A stretch of 41,633 nt of DNA from Dunaliella salina (taxonomy: Eukaryota > Chlorophyta > Chlorophyceae > Chlamydomonadales > Dunaliellaceae), in NCBI GenBank assembly GCA_002284615.2, contig MU069550.1, positions 187,857 to 229,489 of the forward strand, read 5' to 3'. Position 1 is the first letter of the stretch. Every line of letters begins with the position of its first letter. The notes under the pieces are model-generated. The model worked only from the letters and a program-made list of their open reading frames with translations, ran no database searches and was not told the origin of the DNA. Of this stretch, positions 1 to 25,700 are shown in pieces. The translations under genes were made by a program, and so were the position numbers.

Positions 1-33
<33 letters not shown>

Positions 34-978
34 CGTGCACAGGCGTGTGCCATTTTGCGGTGTGTGTGTGTGTGTGTGTGTGTGATGTACGGGGTGCGCT
101 TTCATGTGTTGCTGCAGCCCAAAATTGCAACAACATGGGATTGAGCGCCTATGCACATGTGTATGCTGTCCTCTCAATTTGAGCCAGAAGGAATACAGAG
201 CGAAGTCCAACACATGACTTCATTCATGCTTGCGGTTCATCGCAAGGTGTGCAAGCATGTTCTTTACTTTCCACATTTGTGCGTCAGAGCCCCTTTGAGG
301 ACTCCTCACCCATAGCGCTCTTGCAATCAAATCTGAAGGCAAGCTTGCAGGTGCATCCGCTTGCTTTGATGCTGCCTTTACGAAACATTTCGATAAGCTA
401 AACACGTAGTTTTGCTTGCAGAGCCTATGCATGTAGACGAAGCTGAGCCAATGCCACCAGTGCTCTGTATGTAAGTGCAGTGTTTCAATGCTTTGAGGCA
501 CTCTGGAGACGAAGTTTCGCAAGCTCATGCATGTGGCAAGCCAATTTCACAAGTGCCGCGTGTAAGTATATATGCAAGGTAATGGGCACGCTGTACTGCT
601 GATGAAGCCTCACCTCCCTTCTTGGGTGGAATTCCACCAGGCCTGTACATTGGCCTGTCTTGAGCCATGCCTGAGGGCTCGTTAAGCCCTTACCCGCTTA
701 AGAACTTCACATCATTGATATTTGATGCAGATAGAAAATGAATGTGCACACATTCCCAACGGAGGACGACCTTAAACAAGACAGTCACAAATGACTGACA
801 AACATTGCTAGTTATCTGGTTATCATCATAAATTCCATTAAAAAATTGGAGAAACAACCTCATCATTAATGGTCCACGCCATACCGCAATGAACCTCGCT
901 GGAGCAAGAGTTCTGGGTTCTAACAGCAGTGTCAAAAGGTCAAAGATACTCCAACACCATCTGTGTGACAGGATAGCA
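1..978. other. Upstream flank of ADPRM; no gene seen
   Basis: (GT)n tracts at 1-25 and 60-84, then about 850 bp of unique-looking DNA. No exon can be supported. It presumably holds the promoter and 5' UTR of the ADPRM gene, but no core promoter element stands out. Confidence 0.5.
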
Positions 979-16428
<15,450 letters not shown>

Positions 16429-19400
16429 ATGACTTGGTGCGGGCCGGCCAAACAACCAGGCAAGCTCGTCGTGCCTGTGGTTGGTGCAGGCCGTCGACTT
16501 GGTACAGTGCGCAACAATGTTGCACAGACGCTACTGCAATGAGTGCAAAGTAAAATTAAGGATCCAACAGGGCTGTCCACCCTGCTGTTTATGTACACAA
16601 GTGTTTTTATACACAAATAACAAATGCATATTATCGTTGCGTATTTGGCTTGAACGTGATGTGTGGAAAATTTGTGGACGCCCGTACCAAAACAGAGGAT
16701 TGGAGGGAATTCCAGGACAACCAGTCGCTTGGCTCAGTGCTCTGTTGCCATGAATTTCACTTCTTTCCACTCCTTGACATCTCCCCTTCCCCCAATTTCA
16801 TCTACAGGCATCTTATGGTCCATTTCACATGTGATAGTGCGTGTATACAAGGAACAATGTTTGATGTGGCGCATAGAAAGACTTGACAATGGATGTAATG
16901 ACGAAAAATGTGTTTCTAGCGGGCTGATCCGCACTGCGCTGTGCTTCCTCAGATTGATTGTGTCTTACCGATTGAGTGCCTTACCTATTTGACCTCCTCA
17001 TTTCTTTTGCTTGTGGGCATTGGGTCAAGATGTGATAACTATTTGATGCTCTATCGGACAAACTCGTCTCCCTGGATTTTCAATTGTTTGAAGAGCTTTG
17101 CAAGAGAAGGTCTTGAAGGTGTCCTGTTTCTGGGGCACGTTTCTCTCTCGTGTTTCTTGCAGGAATGAAGAATCTAACCACCCCAAGCATTATGTTTCAT
17201 GGAAGCATCACATGTACTGAACAGGAGGGTCCCAGATCACCTCCTTGCCTCAGACCTAAGTGGCGCCCCGAAATTCCACCCTAGGAACATTTTTCATCAA
17301 GTAACATATTTGTAATCTCCATATACCATGCTTACATCCTGCGTTCTAAGAAACTGTCCAATTTCTGGAGGAGGCCAAGGGTTGAGCTCCTTGGCACCCC
17401 TTGTGCTAGACTTTCTCGAATGAGGATGGCCCAAATTCATTGTGCATCACCAATAAGGTTTACACAGATAAAAGAAAGAAGCCATCAGTCAAAACGCATG
17501 ACTGCTAGGAAAAGAATAGAAAAGAAAAGAGAACTCCGCGCAAGCCAGTGGCCGTGAGTACTACGGGAAGTGCCCCTGACTGGAATGTTAGATGCCTCAC
17601 CAGAAGGCCCTCCAAACCTACACCAAAGACAGCTGGCCTAGGAGAGAGCCAGAAGCAGAGCTAATGAGGATCTGGGGGGTTGTCCGCCACGCTCCTGGAC
17701 GCTTGGACCCTAATTCTCTTGCTGTCCACCCCACGTGCCCAGCACCCCGACCCCCCCCAGGCAGCCCTCTGAAAATGAAGAGCATGTATGATGCTCATGA
17801 TGGATGTCAGCCTTTGAATGGCATAGCAGCTAAGCTGTTTTGCTAGTGATTTAGCTTTTTGCTTGGCAAAGCCCAGATTCGTACTGCTACTAGCGTCAGG
17901 CGCCACATCCCTGTGTGATATCCTGCCTATTGCCAGCCAGACCACCTCTGCCAATTCTGAGCGCACCACCTGAAAGCTAGTGAAAAAAGCAACTTTTCAG
18001 CGCTGAGCTGGTCTCGTTTGGTGAAGCCTGCTGCGCGCTAGGCCTGCACGTTTGTGCGCTCAGCCAGCAGAACTCACCCCCTGTGTGCCCAAGCCCTTCA
18101 TCTGCCTCCCAAGCATGCAGGTGACCCCAGGATGGGCCCTGAGTGCACAGGTGGCCACCACCTGCAAGCTGGTGGGGGGCTGTTTTGGGGGGCACTCCAA
18201 AGGCAATCGAGAGGAGTGATGACAATAGGGAACGTTTTTTTTAAATATTTGAAATTTTGATGCTTCAGCGGGTTGCTGGGATGGGGTCAGATTTCACGTT
18301 TCTAATTTTGTTCAAATCCCACTGACAGCATCGATTTTGAACGATGGGGCTGCAAACTCACAAATCCGGCTCTTTTAGTCTATTATAATCATCATCAAAA
18401 CTATATTGCCTCCCTTGCATGTGCATCGCCAAGCAAAAACATGAGAGAAATTAGCTCCATACATTTTGCCCAACGGCTCCTCCCTGGCGCCCATCGTGGC
18501 AGCCCACGGCGTAAACGTTGATGCTGACAGCCCTAGGCATCGGCCAGGATAAACAGCGAGGAAGGAGGTCGCCTATTGGGGCTTGGCTAGAGATCCCTGG
18601 GTATGCGTGCCTGTCTGTGCGATGAAAATCCGACGAGCATCAGGGGTCCTCTCGACAACCCTAAATCACTTGCAATATTACCAACAGGCTTTTCAACCAC
18701 TTGCTACTGCAGTTTGGGCCTGAGCAGGGTCCCTCAGAAAATTGCCATTTTCAGGTATGACCCAGAAGTACAGGTATGGGGCACACATTATAATCCTTAG
18801 TTATCAAAATATTAATAGGGAAACATCTGCCACCTCAAAACACGCACGGGTGTGCCCAAATGAAAGAAAAGCATGTTTTTGATGCACAGGGCTCCACCTG
18901 AGCCACATCCAGGTGTCACCAACTTGCCAAACCAGACTTCTGATTCAAATGAGCAACCCTCCTACTCCTACAGAAGTGGGTTTGAAAGTGTCCGGCTGTA
19001 TATCACCCAAATTTGGCACAAGTTGTGGCGCCTGACTTCTAGGCGAAGTAATGGTTGCAAATTTAGCAAATGCGGGAGTAATTTTGAACACTTTGTCGTC
19101 AGTTTTGCTACACAGAAAATAAAGAGCATTGATGGGTTGCAGCAGCTGCATGATAAAGAAATAAATGCAGATTTCGTAGCACATCCACACTGGACGGCTT
19201 TCAGGACAAACGCCGCACTTAAAAAAGAGTCTGAAAAAGGTGGGCAGCACTTCAAAGTTTTGGCGAAGTAAAAGAAAAGGCATATTGACTGTCATGCTGT
19301 GTGTACAAGCATTTGGCAGGCCAAAAATAGGTGCGACACGATGTAAAAAACCACCAACCACTGAGTTTTCTCATTTTATTGTTTTTGCAATGATATTCTT

Positions 19401-19900
19401 TGGGGATGAGGGCTCTGGCTCGGAGTCTGAGTCAATGGAAGTCATCCAACTTGGTGTAGTGGATGGTCTGGAATGGAGATTAGGTGGTCCAAAAGCAGGG
19501 TTCACGCCGCCGCTTATTTGGCAGAGTGCCCACAAACCTGAAAAATGAAGCCCAGTCCTTTAAAAGACATTTTTCACACAATCCAGAGTCTTGTGCTCGC
19601 GTGTTTGGGGCACCTTGTGCAATGAGCATTCTAAAAACACATTTTTGGGGGGTTGGGGGGCCTGCTATGGGAATTTCTCAGAAGCAAATGACTGGGCTTA
19701 TGCATCTCATCAACCACAGGGTCTTTTCAACCCTGTCACCCTTTTGTGTGGCCCCCCTTCCATGCAATGATATCTTTCCGTAGTTAAAACTCCAAATCAC
19801 TGGGAAAAAGACGCTTCATTTGGTGCAGTTCTCTTCTTCCTCACGCCATGTATTATGCAGCAGGCACAGGACCACACAGAGGACCAGCACAGTTAGCTGC
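16429..19900. other. Region without recognisable genes
   Basis: The ADPRM 3' flank, then repeat-derived DNA. Segments 17205-17300 and 19435-19560 have diverged partners at 35740-35820 and 36585-36690. The segment 17590-17690 (CCTCACCAGAAGGCCCTCCA…GAGCTAATGAGGATCTGG) has a partner at 33525-33610. No exon with plausible splice sites and conserved protein was found. Confidence 0.5.
17590..17690. repeat. Dispersed repeat, copy 1 (partner at 33525-33610)
   Basis: Shares CCTCACCWGAAGGCCC, AAACCTACAC, GGCGAGAGCCAGAA-like and CAGAGCTAATGAGGATCTGG with the second copy in the same orientation. A related stretch may lie at 27415-27470. Probably part of a transposon body. Confidence 0.7.
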
Positions 19901-19904
19901 ATAA

Positions 19905-20020
19905 GACAATCTCAACAGTTGATTGCTAACCGACGACACGTGCACATGATTGAAATTAAATATTATAAAGACACGCAGCCTGTGCATCCAACCATCTTTA
20001 CACCTCTTGCAGCAAAATAT
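19905..20020 (+). pseudogene. LINE relic: restriction-like endonuclease motif
   Basis: Plus strand reads RRHVHMIEIKYYKDTQP, matching IDIHLIELKLCSDTKP in the longer relic at 33900-34935. This is the (D/E)-x-K half of a PD-(D/E)xK nuclease. The preceding R-P-D part is not intact. It runs directly into a SINE-like copy near 20120. Confidence 0.55.
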
Positions 20021-20119
20021 CAAATATCCAACGCACTTTCCAGGTCTTGGAATGATGCAGTAATGGATATGATGTGCTGTTGCAAAGTTAGTGACAACTC
20101 ATTTGTGACAATCTCTGTT

Positions 20120-20265
20120 TCTGGTTCTAGCCTAGGCTAGCTCTGTCCGATGTGGGTGTTGAGAGCCCTTTGGAAAAGCCCCTGTAAGATTGCTCGTCCG
20201 GGAACCTTTCCTTGATGCGTGCGGCCTCTGGCCTGCACAAACTTTTCTTATCTTTTTCCTTTTTT
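20120..20265 (+). mobile_element. T-tailed SINE-like element, copy
   Basis: Starts near GGTTCTAGCC (like a Pol III B box), contains TTGAGAGCCCTTTGGAAAAG, then CCTTTCCTTGATGCGTGCGG CCTCTGGC, and ends in a T-rich tail. It aligns along its length with 35180-35310. Other copies: 23225-23285, 26665-26755 (plus), and in reverse 27595-27640, 29880-29930, 30885-30930, 33385-33480, 36885-36960. Confidence 0.65.
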
Positions 20266-20902
20266 CCCAAAAGCTATTAATATTCAACCCACTCTCCTGG
20301 GCGATAATTGAATATGAAGATTTTAACCTGGAGGCATAAAGGCTGTTATGCTACTGGTAATGCTTGAGGGTGCGGAGCTGAACAGATGCTGGAACTGCGC
20401 AGATTTGCCAGATCCTGAGAAGGGCCTGAGCAAACCTGTAATCGTGTTATACCGCCATATTTCTTTGCCCAGCATTCCTGCTCAAGCTTGATAAAGCTCC
20501 TGCCGCCATGATGTAATCCTGGTCACCCCGTGTCCCTCTGACCCCAACCATCCTCTTCACCCTCACACATCGTGTACTGCGCAGTAAGGGAAGCAGCATG
20601 TGCGTCAAGAAGCAGCACAGCTCTGGCTAGCAAACCCACGAAATTGATGCACGAAATTGTCATCTTCACTTGAAGATGGAAGTCGGACACTGTGAAGGTA
20701 CAACTTGTATCTTTTGAAAGGCCTGGTGACCAAGGTGGGCCTCACAGCAACAACTTGTTGAAAATGACGCAAACAACTACAAATTGCAGAGATCACCTAT
20801 CATGCAATTCTCCAGGGTGTGAGCGGTAAAACACTGCCCTTACCTGCGAGGAATGGACCTGGATTGACCCAAGATCTACCAAAACTTCACGAAAGCCTCA
20901 TG

Positions 20903-21762
20903 CTCGTTTTACAACTTGCACTCAAATATACCTCAATCATGCGCACCATCAACAAACTCTCCTCATAACCTGTGGTGCCCTGAAGCTGCATGCTGCCAGA
21001 GACCCACCACGCCCACGTTAATCTCCTTCTGATCTTCTGTCGAGGGAGACTCATGGCTTGAAGCCAATATGTTTCCCTTCCCTCAGGTCATAGCAGGATG
21101 AGTCTTCTTTGCCTGTGTCAGGAGAGTTAAAAAAAAAAAAAAAAGGTAGAGGATGTCATGTCAAAATTTTGGGCGGGACCCTCCTGACTCACCCACCACC
21201 CTCCTTCCAGTGCTCCAATCCAGACAAAAAGGGTACCAATGTGCTCCTCTTTAAATTCCCCATCCACCTGCATACTAATCGCAAACAAATGTTGGGTTGG
21301 AGCAGAGTTATGGGGCAAAAACCCATGTGGGGAATAAACGCCCATGAAAAACCTGCCCCTCCAGGCACCCACAACTGGCTTGCGAGTTTATAAATTGAAC
21401 TTCTGACTTCACCATGCAAGGAATTTTATACCTTGTCTCTCTATCATGGAAGTCTGGATTTAATTGCTGCATGTTTGCCTCCACACCCCCCCCTGCAGCC
21501 TACACCATGGGCATGTGGCACTGACTCTGATACATGCTCGTTTTGTACAGTTTATGTTCAAACATACTTCAACCATGCGCACCATCAACAAAAACAAACC
21601 TCTCATCATAACCTGTGGTGCCCTGAAGCTGCATGCTGCCAGAGACCCACCACGCCCACGTTTAAACCTCCTTCTGATCTTCTGTTGAGGGAGACTCACG
21701 GCTTGAAGCCAATGTGTTTCCCTTCCCTCAGTTCATACAGGTTGAGTTTTCTTTGCCTGTGT
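20903..21762. repeat. Direct duplication (about 640-bp spacing) flanking an inverted copy of the intron 4 element
   Basis: 20903-21120 and 21540-21762 share 'ATGCGCACCATCAACAAA', CATAACCTGTGGTGCCCTGA, AGCTGCATGCTGCCAGAGAC and GGCTTGAAGCCAATRTGTTT. Between them, 21130-21560 is the reverse complement of the interior at about 3770-4200 (shared GGGTACCAATKTGCTCC-type and AACTGGCTTGCRAGT blocks). Confidence 0.7.
21045..21120 (+). mobile_element. T-tailed SINE-like element, variant 3' ends
   Basis: GGGAGACTCATGGCTTGAAG CCAATATGTTTCCC… with a T-rich end. Related 3' ends lie at 21685-21775, 23305-23375 and 29990-30105. The last (CCTTTTCCTTAATTGATGTA…CCTACGTAGTTTTT) links this variant to the 'CCTTAATGCATGCGGCC' family. 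Confidence 0.55.
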
Positions 21763-22707
21763 GTTTTTTTTCTCTTTTCCCTTTATCAGGACTCTGACAA
21801 CCCCCTCTGGACCTTTCCAATTTTTACATGTGCAAGCAGCTGCAGGCATCTTTGCTGTTGCGGGCCTGCATCTGTCAGGCTGTGCTTGGGGTGTGCGTGG
21901 TCTGTGGCCTTTGTAAAAGGGTACCACGAGTGCCGACCGCCACCAACAAACCGCCATAGAAATTTGTGTGCAGTTTGGTCCTTTTTGTATTGCTTGCAAA
22001 CTGCCCATCAAGTGGCCAGGTCCAAACATTGAGCAAAAACTCTCTAAGTTCACTGGTATTGCTGTCTGTCAGTGTGGGTTGCCCCAAATCGCATGCTGGC
22101 TGTTGCTCAGTTTATTCTTTTGCTCATGTTCCAGATGTCCCGGTCTTGGAGCCAGTGTGGCCCCTTCTCCCTAAATGATGTTGGGATTTCACTGTTGTAC
22201 TTTTCATTTTTTCTTTCCTTTTCCTTTAGGCGTGCTTAGAATTGGAATAGCGTACAACATAGGCAAAAAGTAAACATGTAGCATATTTCATTCTGCTCAG
22301 AGCAGAGTCTTAACAATTTAGCCTACCAAGTCGTGAGAACCTTCGACATGGTACCAACTTGTATGAAAGGAAAACCAAAAAAGCATACAGCAAAAAGCAA
22401 GAGTACACCAACCAGGATGGAGTCAAAAGAGACCTTCCAATCTGGGAGCATTTGCAACTTGCATTGAATGTGAGTAACGTCTACATTGACTGAACATTCA
22501 ACTGCAGCAATATAGGTTATGTGCACTTCTCTCACACAGTAAAATGGTGTGCTTTGAGCACACTGTGCTAACATTTGGATGATGCATAACCTTACAGTTC
22601 CATTATGGGACGGCACTGGAGCAACGCGTGCCAACTCCAGGCAGCACGATGGCACCCTCCTGCACAACCACTTCCTGGAGCTCTGAAGCAATCTCTGCAA
22701 CTCCCAG

Positions 22708-22790
22708 TTACATGGCCGGCGCAGGGGCACCCTCTGTCCCTCCTGGGAATGAGACGTCTCCTGCTGGATACTCTGGTACGCCAGGCATCC
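22708..22790 (-). CDS. Proline-rich gene, possible terminal exon 7
   Basis: 83 nt: MPGVPEYPAGDVSFPGGTEG then APAPAM and TAA. The acceptor GCTCCTTACAG|GG is excellent and the phase fits exon 6 spliced at 23675. The composition continues the Pro/Gly style. The same sequence can be read on the plus strand as a Ser/Thr/Pro-rich segment with donor CCT|GTAAGG, so strand is not proven. Confidence 0.5.
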
Positions 22791-25700
22791 CTGTAAGGAG
22801 CACACATTCAGCGTGTCGGTAAGAAAAATCACAAAACATCATCTTGCAGACTTCACAGCCTCCTAGGACATGCATGAAGAATGCTTTTGCTCAGTGGCAG
22901 AAGATTTCAACAGGAGGAGTCAAAGGAGGCGGAGCCCAGGAATCCCCCGCAAATTAAGATAACCAGCAGTTTCCTGGGTGTGGTGCTCTGCGCGGCCCCA
23001 TCCTCGCATCTAAGGATGCCTTGTCGCCAGGGCTAGGCGCACAGGATGAGGCAGCCTTTGATGCAAAAATAGGTGTGCTTTGGGAAGAGTGGAGTCTTTA
23101 GGAAGCTGTCCCCGTCTTGCCTGACCAGCAGCAATGGCTGGGCACTTCATCAGGAGTATGTTCTGGTATGGGAAGCTATAAGGTCTCTGCTGAAGTCTCG
23201 CCAGAAACCCAACTGACCTACCCAAAGCTTCCCTTCCCTTAATGCACGGGCCTCTGGCCTGGGTAGACCTATCTTTCCTTCCTTAGCTTCTTTCTACCCT
23301 TTGGTGAGGAGAACCACGGCTCTCTGGGCCAATGTGTCCCCTTTTTCCTTGATGATGTAGACGGCAGTTTTCTCTTCGCACAAGCACAAGCAAATCGCCA
23401 TTGTGTTTTTGATGAGACCAGGCAGGAGGCAAACAGAAATGCGAATTGCATTTTGAGAGACCGTTTCTTCTGGAGCACGCAGCCATGCATTTTTCAGCTT
23501 TCAAACCCTTGAAACATTTCACGCCTTTGTCATCAGGTTTTGGACTCGTCGTAGCAGCAGATGACAACAAATTGGCTTGTGGAAAAGCAACAGATTGAAA
23601 GTTTCTGGCCAACAAACTGGCAAGGAATGGGGGCCGCTTGTTGGCTTAAGCACCTGGCAGGATATCTCCTCCACCAGGTAGATCACCAGGGGGGAAGCCT
23701 GGAGGCGTGTCTGCCGGGGTCGGTGGAATGTCAGGCACATCGGGACCCGGGGGCACCTGCCAGATAATGAAGGGGTAAAGAACAGGTAAGAACAGGTGTC
23801 CAAATTCTAGACAGGGTTGTTCAGTGTATAACCATTTGGACGAACTCAATCGTTTCCATGACGAAGGAAGAAAATAAAAGAAAGCAAAGAACAATAAACT
23901 GCGTACATGTGAGTAGTACTTGTACGAAATGTGTAGGCAGTGAAAGCACTCTGCCTGATAGCTAAGGAAAAGGGAAAACCTTAGGCATAGGCACCATGCA
24001 CCCCCCTCTGCTTACAATATAGAACAAAGAAATAAATGGAGAAGAAAATCAACGCTCTCTACTGGCAGAACTGAGTGCCTCATTCTTTCCTCTTCTATCC
24101 TTTTTTCTTTTCTTTTTTTTCTTTTTCTTTTTTTTTCTTTCCTTTTCTGCTCTGTTCTGTTCTTTCCTTTCTTCTCCTTTCCTTTCCTCTCCTTTCCTTT
24201 CCTTTTTCTTTCTGTGTCTTCTCTTTATTTTTCTATCCTTTCTTTCTGTTCTTCCTCTTCTTTCTTACCGTCCAATGCGGAAAGGGAGAATTGAAAGCCT
24301 TTTAAGAACACCATTCTGCGAGCAAAATCTGAGCATACAGGACAAAAAGAGCACAAAGCTCAAGCTTGGTGGCTTTACAATTAGTGGAAAATGCCTATCC
24401 AGGAAACGAAGACATGTGGAGCTGCTGTGATTGTTGCTGTAAGGACTTGGACGAAAAAAGAAAAGGGAAAACTGCTTGGATGGTATCTGGGCACCTGTAA
24501 GCATGCACCGTTTCATGAGATCACCAGTCTCGTCCACAAAACATTGGCAAAGTCCCAGGATTATTTATAGCCGTCCCCCTTCCCCTCGCCCTCCAACTCA
24601 GAAGCTGCTCCAAGACCAAGGTCATTTCATCTTACTATAAAGTCTGCTCCTCAAGGCTCTTCCAGGCAGAGCCCTCTGCACCATTTTATGCTTGCAACAG
24701 ACCTTGTAGCTTTGCTTTGGAACAGCCCATCAACGACAAACCCCCAATTTTCTAATGTCTTTAAATTTGCAGATACAAGGAACAACACCTGAGGCACGTG
24801 AACTCACCATATCTGGGCCAGAGGGAATGTCTGGAAAGGTGCCAGGGCGCACATGCGGAGGCTCTATGTCAGGCGGCATATGTGGGGGAGGTATGTAATC
24901 TGGGCCTGGAGGATGGCGGGGGTTGGAGATTGGGATGGAGACCACGTCTGGTGCGGGAGTCTCAGGTGGCAGCTCCTGCGCAAGAATTAAGAATCTCTTT
25001 TTTTTCACAGCCTGACTGTCTGATTGACTGAGTCAAAAAAAAGCATCTGTAATGATTCACAAACAAAAAGAAGCATCTGTAATGATCCACAGACAAAAAG
25101 GAAGCATTTGTAATACTTCACAAAGAGGAAGGAAGCATTCGTAATGATGTTTATAAAAGTAGGGAAGCGACTACGTTGGCGGTCAAACATTTTTAACTTC
25201 AATTGGAAGCGAGACAAGATTAAACAAACATCTGGGCAGTGAATACACTACGCCCCGCAATGATTAATGGAAGAGTGACATGATGGCCCAGATAGCTGTG
25301 AATTTCCCTCACCAGAAAATGTGACAGGAACTAGTGTGGTAGAAATCAGTTTGATGGGTCTGTGGCAGCATCAGGGCCCCAAAAGGAAAAAAAGAGTCTA
25401 CAAAGTCTACGAAAACAACAAAGGCCACTCCACTGCAGCAAATACCTCCAGGGCACCAAAATCTTTCTGGGTGCTCATTTTCAAAGGCATGTCTGGTTGA
25501 GGTGCATTGAAAACCATACACATCGTGATGACAGTGAACATCTTCAATTTTAGGACAATGAACTAGGTTGCAAAAGAAGATGAATCGTCCTTTTGCTCAG
25601 CTAGTTGCACATTTACAAGCATGTTTGCTGCAAGAATATGCAGAGCAGCTGCTGCATCACAAAGGCTCTAAGGTGTTCACAGTATTGTGTGTCCACAATG

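Noticed and set aside
22611..22790. Plus-strand exon reading VPTPGSTMAPSC … GTPGIP with donor GTAAGG
   Set aside because: Possible, but no neighbouring plus-strand exon joins it, whereas the minus-strand reading fits the proline-rich gene in phase and composition.
22323..22832. 169-aa minus-strand open frame
   Set aside because: No recognisable domain. It overlaps the better-supported terminal exon in another frame and has no start or splice context.
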